From contig NZ_CP113432.1 in the NCBI RefSeq assembly GCF_026686735.1, forward strand, positions 4,763,001 to 4,827,000: a DNA stretch of 64,000 bases. The letters run 5' to 3'. Positions 20,753 through 33,122 of the stretch are shown in pieces (position 1 is the first letter of the stretch; each line of letters opens with the position of its first letter). The notes under the pieces are model-generated. The model did not search any database. It was not told the DNA's origin and worked only from the letters and a program-made list of their open reading frames with translations. This stretch comes from Pseudomonas triclosanedens. GTDB taxonomy: Bacteria; Pseudomonadota; Gammaproteobacteria; Pseudomonadales; Pseudomonadaceae. The translations under genes were made by a program, and so were the position numbers.

Positions 20753-22303
20753 TCAGTGGGCCCCGCCGTTTCTCTCACGCATCGCCAGCAGGAAGTCTTC
20801 CATCGGCATCGGTTTGCCGAACAGATAGCCCTGCAGCACACCCACTCCCCGCTCAGCCAGATAGCGCCACTGCTCCTCGGTCTCCACGCCCTCGGCGATG
20901 ATCATCAGATCGAGCTTTCCGCACAGCTCGACGATGCTGTCGAGTATGTGCCGGGACAGCGCGTCCACGCCGATCATGGTGACGAAGCTCTTGTCGATCT
21001 TCAGCGCGTCCACCTTGAAGCGGTGCAAATAGGCCAGGCTCGAATTGCCGGTACCGAAATCATCGATGGCCAAACGAATGCCCTGGGCATCCAGGCGACT
21101 GAACAACCTGTCAGTCGCCTCGCTTGCGGCGAGCAGCTCACGCTCGGTCAACTCCAGCACCAGAACCGGCCGATGAGGCAGGAAGCGAGCCTGCAGGCTC
21201 AAGCAATCATCGAACAGCGAAGGGTCACTGCAATGCACCGCGCTGATGTTGATTCCCAGGTGGAAACCTTCGCCAAGCAGTTCTCCGTAGGGCGCCAGAC
21301 CCTCGCCGACCCGGTGCATCAGGTCGCGGGTCATCGGCACGATCAGGCCGGAGCGCTCGGCCAGAGGTATGAACAAATCGGGGCCGACCATGCCTTCGCG
21401 GGGGTGTTTCCAGCGCATCAGCACCTCCGCGCCAGTCCAGTGGCCGTCCCGCGCGTCCACCAGCGGTTGCAGGTAGGGAACGAACTCACCCGCCATCAGC
21501 GCCCGCTCCAGCTCCAGACTGGGCGTCGCCGAGCGCCCCCACAGCCAGTAGCAGGCCACACCCGAGATCAGGCCGAGCGCGATCAGCAGCGACGCGAGCG
21601 GCAACGCTTCCTCGCGTATATGGCGCCATTGCGAACCTTCGGCGAACCCACCGACCACAGAGTAGGGAAAGCGCTCGGAGTCGATCCGTACATGCCCGAC
21701 CGGCAAGGGCACGGGCTCGCCCTGGGAGACGTTGCCCTCCTCATCCATCCACTCTCCGCCCACCAGCAGTTGCAGGTCGCTGCGCTGGTCGACCAGTTGC
21801 AGCGTGCTGCTCAGGTAACGGCCATCGACGGTTGCCAGCGCGCCATACTCGCCCTCCTCGCGCCGCAGGATCAGCAGGCCGACATCCGGCGTAATCGGGT
21901 TGCCCGCCATCAGGCGCAGGCGGCCATTCACATAGAGCGAACGCTCCAGCGACGCCTTGGATTCGCCGAACAGCGAGGTGCAGTAAATGTCGTCGCCGTG
22001 GGTAAGGTTGACCGAGCGCACGAAGGGAACTACCGCCACCTGCTCGCGCAGCACCAATGTCACGTCGGCGCAGGTTTGCCCGCGGTGCGAGAGCGCCACC
22101 CTGGCCGCGCCCTCGGCGTTGCCGAGCATCAGGTCGAACAGCCGCACAGCCTCGTGCGTGGCGGTACGCGCCTCGGCGGACAACCCGCGCAAGGTCTGCC
22201 AATAGATGATCGCGCTTCCCAGGAGCAGCGGCAGCGCCGCCAACGACAGGGCAAACACCAATCGGGGCACCAGCCTGCGGCGGGCATAGTTGCGTAACGG
22301 CAT
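20753..22303 (-). CDS. membrane cyclic-di-GMP phosphodiesterase, CSS-motif + EAL domains
   Basis: Predicted c-di-GMP hydrolase with a periplasmic sensor. A first membrane helix (LVFALSLAALPLLLGSAIIY) and a second near residue 240-260 flank a roughly 200-residue periplasmic CSS-type domain with Cys in GQTCADV and DIYCTSLFG, the disulfide sensor motif known from PdeC-like enzymes. The EAL domain follows, with GAEVLMRW (EVL in place of EAL), NISAVH, LELTERE, IDDFGTGNSS, KIDKSFV, EGVET and QGYLFGKP, so the catalytic residues look complete. The start is taken as ATG 22303, with AGGGA upstream. Product 516 aa. Confidence 0.9.
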   Translation of the reverse strand: MPLRNYARRRLVPRLVFALSLAALPLLLGSAIIYWQTLRGLSAEARTATHEAVRLFDLMLGNAEGAARVALSHRGQTCADVTLVLREQVAVVPFVRSVNLTHGDDIYCTSLFGESKASLERSLYVNGRLRLMAGNPITPDVGLLILRREEGEYGALATVDGRYLSSTLQLVDQRSDLQLLVGGEWMDEEGNVSQGEPVPLPVGHVRIDSERFPYSVVGGFAEGSQWRHIREEALPLASLLIALGLISGVACYWLWGRSATPSLELERALMAGEFVPYLQPLVDARDGHWTGAEVLMRWKHPREGMVGPDLFIPLAERSGLIVPMTRDLMHRVGEGLAPYGELLGEGFHLGINISAVHCSDPSLFDDCLSLQARFLPHRPVLVLELTERELLAASEATDRLFSRLDAQGIRLAIDDFGTGNSSLAYLHRFKVDALKIDKSFVTMIGVDALSRHILDSIVELCGKLDLMIIAEGVETEEQWRYLAERGVGVLQGYLFGKPMPMEDFLLAMRERNGGAH

Positions 22304-22487
22304 CCTTGTTCCCTGCTGTAGCGACGCCACTACCTGCGGCGTATCGCCTCGCCCCCGGCGGGCTTGGCTGCGTTGAGCTTAGAACAGGCTGGCCCAACGA
22401 ACGCCGAAGATGGCGGGAAGCCGTATAATCCAGCCCCATCCATCCGGGGCCATGCCCTGCCACCCACGATTGCCCATAGAAGACGCC

Positions 22488-23000
22488 ATGTCCAAGCCGC
22501 AGCTCCAGCCCGCGGGCAACTACCCGCCCGCCACGCTCATCCGCCGTTTTGCCGCGATGTTCTACGACTTCCTGCTCTGCGTGGCACTGTTGATGGTGGT
22601 GACACTGGCCTACCAGCAGGGCCTGCTCCGGCTCATCTACGGCAGCGAAAAACTCAAGCAACTGGCCGATCAGGGTGGCCTGATCGGTGATCCGCTGCTC
22701 TCCAGCCTGCTGTTCATCAGCCTGTTCGCCTTCTTCGCGAAGTTCTGGACCCACAACGGCCAGACCCTCGGCATGCAGGTCTGGGGCATCCGCGTGCAGA
22801 ACACCGACGGCTCGCGCATCAGCCTGCTGCAGGCGCTGCTGCGCTTCATCATCTCCATCGGTTCCTGGGGCTGCCTGGGGCTCGGCTTCCTCTGGATGCT
22901 CTGGGACAAGGACAAGCGCACCTGGCAGGATCGCTACTCGGAGAGCGTGGTGATCCAGATTCCCAAATCGGTGCGCAAGGCGACCCAGGGTCGGAGCTGA
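22488..23000 (+). CDS. RDD family membrane protein
   Basis: Small integral membrane protein of the RDD family, function not established. The N-terminal motif LIRRFAAMFYDFLLCVALLM carries the R-x-x-A-x-x-x-D pattern of the family. Further helices are at LLSSLLFISLFAFFAKFW and LLRFIISIGSWGCLGLGFLW, and the family ending DKDKRTWQDRYSESVVI is present. At 170 aa it is complete from ATG 22488. It is divergent from the EAL gene and convergent with lptG. Confidence 0.9.
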   Translation: MSKPQLQPAGNYPPATLIRRFAAMFYDFLLCVALLMVVTLAYQQGLLRLIYGSEKLKQLADQGGLIGDPLLSSLLFISLFAFFAKFWTHNGQTLGMQVWGIRVQNTDGSRISLLQALLRFIISIGSWGCLGLGFLWMLWDKDKRTWQDRYSESVVIQIPKSVRKATQGRS

Positions 23001-23010
23001 ACCCAAAACG

Positions 23011-23038
23011 AAAAAAGCCGGCGATTGCCGGCTTTTTC
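23011..23038. terminator. bidirectional terminator between the RDD gene and lptG
   Basis: The stem AAAGCCGGCGATTGCCGGCTTT is flanked by an A-run and T-run, 10 bp past the RDD stop and 21 bp past the lptG end on the other strand. Confidence 0.87.
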
Positions 23039-23058
23039 TGCATTCGGAAAGTACGTCG

Positions 23059-24126
23059 CTAGCCTGCTCGCTTGAGCAGCAGCGTACCGAGGAACGCACA
23101 GATCGCAGCCGGTACCAGCACTGCCAGCAACGGCGGGAAGTTGAACACCTGGCTGGAAGGGCCGAGCAGGTCCTGGGCGATGCGGAAGGTGAAGCCCACC
23201 AGCACGCCGGTGAACACACGCTGACCAAGGGTCACACTGCGCAGCGGGCCGAAGATGAAGGAGATCGCCATCAGCACCAGCGCAGCGGTCACGGCCGGCT
23301 GCAGGATCTTGGTCCAGAACGCCAGCCAGTAACGATTGGAACTCAGGCCCTGGTCCTGCAGATAGTGGATATAGCTCCACAACCCGGTGATCGACAGCGC
23401 CTCCGGCTCCATCACCACGGTGTTGAGCAACTGCGGGCTGAGCTGGATGTTCCAGACTTCGGTAGGAGCGGTCACCACCTCGCTGCGCTTCTGCTCCGCA
23501 TGCAGCACGGTGGTAGTCACCTCTTCCAGCACCCACTGGTTATCCCGGAAGGTCGCGGTCCTGGCGAAGCTGGCGGTCTGCAGGCGATGGGCGTCGTCGA
23601 AGTCGTAGCGGGTCACGCCCAGCAGCACACCGTCAGGGCGCACCACGTTGATATGGATGAACTCACGGCCCTGGCGGTGCCACAGGCCGGACTTCGAACT
23701 CTGCGCGCCACCGCCGCTCTGGGCCAGGGCGCGGCCGCTCTGGGCCATCGTCTCGGTGTAGGGCACCACGTATTCGCCGACCAGGATGCCGGCGAACATC
23801 AGCACCAGCATCGGCTTCATCACGGCCCAGACGATGCGCTGCAGCGACACACCGGCAGCACGCATGATCGTCAGTTCGCTGTTGCTGGCCAGGGAACCCA
23901 GGCCCACCAGGCAGCCGATCAGCGCGGCCATCGGCAGCATGTCGTAGCCACGGCTGGGCGCGGTCAGAGCCACGAAGGTCAGCGCGTCAGTAAGGGTATA
24001 GGTCTCGGTGATCTGCCCCAGTTGGTCGACGAAGGCGAACAGCTCGGCCAGCCCGAGGATCACCCCGAGCACTGCCAGGATGGAGACGAAGACGGTAGTA
24101 CCGATGTAACGATCCAGCTTACGCAT
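23059..24126 (-). CDS. lptG: LPS export ABC transporter permease LptG
   Basis: YjgP/YjgQ-family permease of LptB2FG, which extracts LPS from the inner membrane. Features are the N-terminal LDRYIGTTVFVSILAVLGVI helix, the coupling region PMAALIGCLVGLGSLASNSELTIMRAAG, and three C-terminal helices (AVTAALVLMAISFIFGPL). It is 355 aa and overlaps lptF by 8 bp, as in the canonical operon. A periplasmic jellyroll-type domain lies between the helix blocks. Confidence 0.96.
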   Translation of the reverse strand: MRKLDRYIGTTVFVSILAVLGVILGLAELFAFVDQLGQITETYTLTDALTFVALTAPSRGYDMLPMAALIGCLVGLGSLASNSELTIMRAAGVSLQRIVWAVMKPMLVLMFAGILVGEYVVPYTETMAQSGRALAQSGGGAQSSKSGLWHRQGREFIHINVVRPDGVLLGVTRYDFDDAHRLQTASFARTATFRDNQWVLEEVTTTVLHAEQKRSEVVTAPTEVWNIQLSPQLLNTVVMEPEALSITGLWSYIHYLQDQGLSSNRYWLAFWTKILQPAVTAALVLMAISFIFGPLRSVTLGQRVFTGVLVGFTFRIAQDLLGPSSQVFNFPPLLAVLVPAAICAFLGTLLLKRAG

Positions 24127-25243
24127 GCTTCGGCTCCCGCCCAGAATTCGCCCGCGCGGCGGCCAGTTTCAGCCTCAGCGGCTCCCAGTACAGCAGCAAC
24201 AGGCCGATCGCCAGGAACAGCGCGTGGATCCACCACAGCCCCAGGATGAGCGGAATCTTGCCCTTGTCGAGCATTCCGCGACCGGCGATCAGCAGCGCCA
24301 GGTAGGTCATGTAGAGCAGGACCGCGGGCAACAGCTTGAGGAAGCGGCCCTGGCGCGGGTTCACTCTGGACAGCGGCACGGCCAGCACTGTCACGACGAA
24401 CACCAGCAGCGGGATGGAAAGCCGCCACTGCAGTTCGGACTTCATGCGCACGTCATCACTGGCGAACAGCTCGGAAGTCGGGATGGCATCGCGATCGTCG
24501 ATTTCACTGCTGACTTCCGGCTTGGGCAGCAGGACACCGTAGGTGTCGTACTTGATCGCCCGGTAATCGGCCTGTCCTGGCGTGCCATCGTAGCGATAGC
24601 CGTCCTTGAGGATGAGGTAGCGGCTGCCGTCGGCGTGGATCTGCTGCTCGCCGCTGGTCGCCACCAGCAGCGACACACCGCCATCCTTGCCATTGCGCGG
24701 GGGGTTCTTGTCGGAAATGAACACACCGCCAAGCTGGGTGCGCTCGTTGGCCAGCGTCTCGGTATAAGTCACCCGCGAACCGTCGCGCATCGACTGGAAG
24801 CGCCCGGGCGCCAGGGTGTCGAACTCGGTCATCGCGTCCTGCTTGTTCAGCAGCAACTGCATCTGGGTGATGCCCTGCGGTGCCAGCAGCAGGCTCAGCC
24901 AGGCAACGATCAGCGCCACCAGCAGCGCCGGGGCCAAGGTATAGGTGAGCAGGCGCTGCTGGCTCATGCCGGTGGCAGTCAGCACCGTCATCTCGCTGTC
25001 CAGGTACAGGCGGCCATACGCCAGCAGGATACCCAGGAACAGGCCCAGCGGCAGGATCAACTGGAGGAAACCCGGCAGGCGCACCCCCATGATCATGAAC
25101 AGCGAGCCCGGATCGAGCATGCCTTGGGCGGCTTGCGCCAGGTACTTGATGAAACGGCCGCTCATGATGATCACCAGCAGCACGGCACTCACCGCGCTCA
25201 TGGTGATCAGCACTTCACGGGACAGATAACGGAAGACAATCAA
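24119..25243 (-). CDS. lptF: LPS export ABC transporter permease LptF
   Basis: Second YjgP/YjgQ permease of LptB2FG. Signature segments are IVFRYLSREVLITMSAVSAV, LGLFLGILLAYGRLYLDSEM and TVLTATGMSQQRLL. The start is taken as TTG 25243, giving (M)IVFRYLSREV, which is the family N-terminus and has GGAG 7 bp upstream; the in-frame GTG at 25252 overlaps that same GGAG. The product is 374 aa. It is divergent from pepA. Confidence 0.95.
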   Translation of the reverse strand: MIVFRYLSREVLITMSAVSAVLLVIIMSGRFIKYLAQAAQGMLDPGSLFMIMGVRLPGFLQLILPLGLFLGILLAYGRLYLDSEMTVLTATGMSQQRLLTYTLAPALLVALIVAWLSLLLAPQGITQMQLLLNKQDAMTEFDTLAPGRFQSMRDGSRVTYTETLANERTQLGGVFISDKNPPRNGKDGGVSLLVATSGEQQIHADGSRYLILKDGYRYDGTPGQADYRAIKYDTYGVLLPKPEVSSEIDDRDAIPTSELFASDDVRMKSELQWRLSIPLLVFVVTVLAVPLSRVNPRQGRFLKLLPAVLLYMTYLALLIAGRGMLDKGKIPLILGLWWIHALFLAIGLLLLYWEPLRLKLAAARANSGREPKHA

Positions 25244-25271
25244 ACCGGACACTCCAGGGTTGTCACGTTCA

Positions 25272-25296
25272 GGCGGCTACGCTCAAACTAGCCGCC
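25272..25296. other. perfect 8-bp inverted repeat in the lptF leader
   Basis: GGCGGCTA (25272-25279) and TAGCCGCC (25289-25296) face each other across 9 bases in the lptF-pepA divergent gap, 29 bp upstream of the lptF start. It could form a leader hairpin or be an operator. There is no T-run, so it is not a typical terminator. Confidence 0.4.
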
Positions 25297-25340
25297 GTGA
25301 AGCCTTGCCGGCCCGCGCAAGCGCGATCCAGCGAAAATAG

Positions 25341-26921
<1,581 letters not shown>

Positions 26922-26939
26922 CGGAGTGACACAGGCATG

Positions 26940-27062
26940 TTTTCTGGTTTCCCAGGCGTTGCGAGCGCCTGCGCAAATGCGCGGTTCGTGCTTTGTAAAC
27001 GAGCAATTTGCGCAGGTTTTCAACGCTGCATGAGCAAACGCAACCGCTTTGGGGCCAGAAAA
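26940..27062 (+). repeat. structured intercistronic element, copy A (between pepA and holC)
   Basis: A 123-bp segment bounded by the 8-bp inverted ends TTTTCTGG and CCAGAAAA; further in, the ends still agree partly (CGTTGCG and CGCAACC). The last A is the A of the holC start codon. Its interior reads TGTAAACGAGCAATTTGCGC and then AGGTTTTCAACGCTGC, closely matching copy B (TGTAAATGAGCAATCCGAGC, then CTGTTTTAACGCAGC). It fills nearly the whole pepA-holC gap and so supplies the untranslated leader of holC. Confidence 0.6.
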
Positions 27063-27490
27063 TGACCCGGGTAGACTTCTACGTCATTCCCAGCGCCGAT
27101 CCCGACGCACGCCTGACCATCGCCTGCCGCCTGGCCGAAAAGGCCTGGCGGCAAGGCATGCGGGTCTTCGTGCTGTGCACCGACGAAGCCCAGCGCGAAA
27201 CACTGGATGCCCGCCTGTGGAGTTTCCGTGGCGAGACCTTCATCCCGCACAACGCGGTGGAAGAGGACGCCGACTCGCCGGTGGTGCTCGGCCTGGGCGA
27301 AGCCCCGGAGAGCCACCGCGACCTGCTGATCAACCTGACGCTCGCCATTCCCGACTTCGTCGCGCGTTTCAGCCGGGTCGCCGAACTGGTGATCGAAGAG
27401 CCGGCGATTCGTCAGGCCGCCCGGGAGAATTTCCGTCAATACCGCGAGCAGGGCTATCCTTTGCAAGACCATCGCCTGCCGCGCCCCTGA
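27062..27490 (+). CDS. holC: DNA polymerase III subunit chi
   Basis: Chi subunit of the clamp-loader complex, which contacts SSB. The translation TRVDFYVIPSADPDARLTIA, with the ACRLAEKAWRQGMRVFVLC helix-strand unit and the PHNAVEEDADSPVVLG loop, matches HolC. It is 142 aa. The ATG is the last base of repeat copy A plus two more, and only a GGGG stretch about 8 bp upstream resembles a ribosome site. Confidence 0.93.
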   Translation: MTRVDFYVIPSADPDARLTIACRLAEKAWRQGMRVFVLCTDEAQRETLDARLWSFRGETFIPHNAVEEDADSPVVLGLGEAPESHRDLLINLTLAIPDFVARFSRVAELVIEEPAIRQAARENFRQYREQGYPLQDHRLPRP

Positions 27491-27509
27491 GAATGCTTCA
27501 GCGAAGATC

Positions 27510-27878
27510 ATGGATAGCCGTAAGCCCCCGCAAGACCCCGACCACCTGATGGACGACCTCAAGTCGATCCGCGAATTACTGGGCGAGTCGGACAACGAGC
27601 CGCCGCTGCTCACCGAATCCTTCGAGCCGGACAACATCCCGCTGCTCTCTGATGTCGTCGCCCCTGCCCCGCGCGCGCCGGAACCTGCCACGGTGGCGCC
27701 CGCCCCGACCGGCAACCCGCCCCCCGCCGGGCTCGATCGGCTGGACCTGGAGCTGCGTTCCGCCGCCCAGTTGATCCTGCAGGACGTCATCGATGATTTC
27801 GTGCCGCAGATCGAGGCAGAACTGCAACGCCGCCTGGAGGCCCGCCTGCAACGGCTGCTGGCCCAGCGCAAGAGCTGA
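27510..27878 (+). CDS. conserved hypothetical protein between holC and valS
   Basis: 122 aa, acidic N-terminus (DDLKSIRELLGESD), a Pro/Ala-rich middle (about 50-75), and a C-terminal amphipathic helix (LILQDVIDDFVPQIEAELQR) ending in an Arg-rich RLEARLQRLLAQRKS. There is no signal peptide or membrane span. I recall a homologue at the same place in P. aeruginosa (next to holC). A link to the clamp loader is possible from position only; the function is unknown. Confidence 0.75.
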   Translation: MDSRKPPQDPDHLMDDLKSIRELLGESDNEPPLLTESFEPDNIPLLSDVVAPAPRAPEPATVAPAPTGNPPPAGLDRLDLELRSAAQLILQDVIDDFVPQIEAELQRRLEARLQRLLAQRKS

Positions 27879-28072
27879 AGTACGCCACGCATGTCGCGCT
27901 AGCGCCGTCTGAAAAGGCGGAGTTCCCGATGAAAGGCGCCTCGAACCCCCGCCGCGCCATCCCGCCACACCGCCATCGGGCGCACCGCCAACCGCGCCGG
28001 TGGCTTGCCGGCCTCACGCACCGTTATACTCACCGGTTTTCCGTCTAGCCTTATCAGGGTCCCGCCGCGCTC

Positions 28073-30922
<2,850 letters not shown>

Positions 30923-30935
30923 GGCCTGGAAAGGT

Positions 30936-30970
30936 AAAAACAACGGCGCCCTCGGGCGCCGTTGTCATTT
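30936..30970. terminator. valS / M14 peptidase convergent terminator
   Basis: A 10-bp perfect stem CAACGGCGCC/GGCGCCGTTG with a 4-base loop, 18 bp after valS, with an A-run on the left and a T-rich right flank. It may serve both converging genes. Confidence 0.8.
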
Positions 30971-30984
30971 CTGCCGGGCGGGCT

Positions 30985-32889
30985 TCAGTACACCGTCCCC
31001 ACCGGGTACACATAGGCATTCACGTCATAGAACGGCGTGCGCTGATAGAACCATTGCAGGCGCGCCTGCGGGTCCTTGGCGAAGGCCTTGTCATCCTTGA
31101 GTTTCTTCTCGAACTCGGCTTTCAGCTTCGGGTCCTCGGCGAGCATCTTGCGCGCCATCGGCTCCATCACGTACTCCTCCGGCTCCTCGGCAGATACCAG
31201 GGTCGAGTTGAAGAAACCCCAGGACCAGAACGAATCAGGGCTCTCCGCCGTCAGCAAGTTGATCGCCAGCACGCCCAGCGGCTGGTCGGTGTCGATCACC
31301 ACCGAACCGGCCGGATAGGTCTGCAGGCGCTGGAACGGCTTGCCAGTGCCGCTCACCAGCAGATGCCCCTCGTAGCCGGGAATCTCGTTGGCGGCGGCGC
31401 GATCCGGCTCGAAGCCGCCGGCCAGCTTGATGTCGTCCATGCGATACATCGTCACTTCGATGGGCGTGGCCTTGTCCAGCGTCTTCATCTGAATGCCGTG
31501 GGACTTCAGGCGCGCGATCACCTCGCTCCACTGTACCGGCACCACGTACTGCTTCGGCCGCTTCACCACCAGGTCCGGAACCGAGTTATCGGTGATCAGC
31601 ACGTTCAACTGCTTGGGCTTGTTGCTCCAGACGATGGTTTTCGCCCCGGTGATCGGCGATACCTCGTAGCGATAGTCCCCGACCGTGAAGGGCGTGTGCT
31701 GCTCCTTGCCCGGCTTCCAGGTGAGAATCACCTCCTTCTGCGCAGCCAGGCGCTCGCGGTCGCTGGCGATGGCCTGCTTCAGCGAATCGGCGTTGTCGCC
31801 GATCACCTGGAACATCGCCTTGAGCATCACGTAGTTGCCCAGCACCTGGGTCTCGTAGGGATGCAGGGCGTGCTGTTCGATGAGGATCGACGGAACGTTG
31901 CGGATGTCACCGTACTGGTTGGAAAAGCGCGCCAGGTCCGTGCGATACGGGTAATAGCCCTTGGTCGGATCCTGGTTGTCGTTGAGGCTGATGCACTCGT
32001 GGACCACGTGGCCGTCACCTTCCAGCTCCTTGTACACCGGAGCGCGCATGACCTTGTCCATCCACTCGCTGGAAGCGGGCGACCAGCCATTGCCGTTGTG
32101 GCAGTACGAGCTGTCGTAGGGGTACATGGCACCGTCGGTGGAATGAGTGTCGGCGAAGAAGCTCAGGTCGTACTGGTTGAACACCGCGGCGACGTTGCGG
32201 ATTTCCGCGCTGTCGAGCTTGGTGAAATCGCGGTTGAGGTTGTAGTTCAGGCCGTTGACCCGCCAACCGGTGACTTCCGGGCCATTCTGGTTGATCCGCC
32301 CGTAGGGGCTGCGGCGCAGGTCGCCATCGATGTTCACGGTGGGGATGAACAGGATGTTCACCTTGTCCAGCAGACCGGCCAACGGCTTGTCGCCGGTGGT
32401 CATGTCGCGCAGCAGCATGAACATCGCGTCCTTGCCGTTTGCCTCGCCGGGGTGGATTTCCGCTTCGACGAAGATGGTCGGCTTGCCGGACTTGTTCAGC
32501 CCCGCCGCCGACTTGTCGGCCTCGCGGGACGCAGTGACCAGCAGCATCGGCTCGCCAGTGGCGCTGTTCTCCGGCAGATCGCTGAGACTGATGGCGCCAC
32601 CGGAGGCCTCTGCCAGCTTCTGCAGCCAGGCACGCGTCTGGTGGTAGTCGGAGGTCTCCTTGAAGCTGCTGGACTCGGCCAGGGTGATCAACGGGTTGTC
32701 CGGCTTGGCGATGTAGCGCGTGCTAGCGAGCTTCTGCTCGAACATTGGCGGCAGGATGCGGGTCTTGGCGGCGGCGGAATAGCCGCTGTCATCGATATAC
32801 CCCGGCGCCGAAGGCAAGGCGGCATACAAGGGCAGGCTGGAAGTGGCGAACAGACCGGCGAGCAGGGCCCGGGATGGGAGGTGGTGCAT
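30985..32889 (-). CDS. secreted M14-family zinc carboxypeptidase
   Basis: Predicted exported metallopeptidase. A signal peptide (SRALLAGLFATSSLPLYAA) starts the 634-aa protein. The zinc ligands fit M14: H and E in EAEIHPGEANGKDAMF and the third His in FADTHSTDGAMYP. An Arg-containing PYGRINQNGPEVTG segment may bind substrate carboxylate. A long C-terminal part (residues about 400-634) is beta-rich and unassigned. ATG 32889 has AAGGAG about 9 bp upstream. Substrate unknown; likely a peptide or cell-wall peptide carboxypeptidase. Confidence 0.85.
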   Translation of the reverse strand: MHHLPSRALLAGLFATSSLPLYAALPSAPGYIDDSGYSAAAKTRILPPMFEQKLASTRYIAKPDNPLITLAESSSFKETSDYHQTRAWLQKLAEASGGAISLSDLPENSATGEPMLLVTASREADKSAAGLNKSGKPTIFVEAEIHPGEANGKDAMFMLLRDMTTGDKPLAGLLDKVNILFIPTVNIDGDLRRSPYGRINQNGPEVTGWRVNGLNYNLNRDFTKLDSAEIRNVAAVFNQYDLSFFADTHSTDGAMYPYDSSYCHNGNGWSPASSEWMDKVMRAPVYKELEGDGHVVHECISLNDNQDPTKGYYPYRTDLARFSNQYGDIRNVPSILIEQHALHPYETQVLGNYVMLKAMFQVIGDNADSLKQAIASDRERLAAQKEVILTWKPGKEQHTPFTVGDYRYEVSPITGAKTIVWSNKPKQLNVLITDNSVPDLVVKRPKQYVVPVQWSEVIARLKSHGIQMKTLDKATPIEVTMYRMDDIKLAGGFEPDRAAANEIPGYEGHLLVSGTGKPFQRLQTYPAGSVVIDTDQPLGVLAINLLTAESPDSFWSWGFFNSTLVSAEEPEEYVMEPMARKMLAEDPKLKAEFEKKLKDDKAFAKDPQARLQWFYQRTPFYDVNAYVYPVGTVY

Positions 32890-33122
32890 GGGAGATTCTC
32901 CTTTTGCAGCAAATCGTCCTACGGGCACGTCCGCGCCCGTGCATCAACCATAGTCAACGCCGGGGAAATGCCAGCGCGGTTCGTCGTCGCGCCCGCCCGC
33001 TCGCTGCGGCTGATTCATTCCACGGCGGAATGACCTCCCGAAGAATGCTCGCTTGGTTCCCCGTGGCAGTTGTTCGAAGATCAGCGCACCGCAGCGTCCC
33101 GCTTCCACCCACCAGGAACCCG

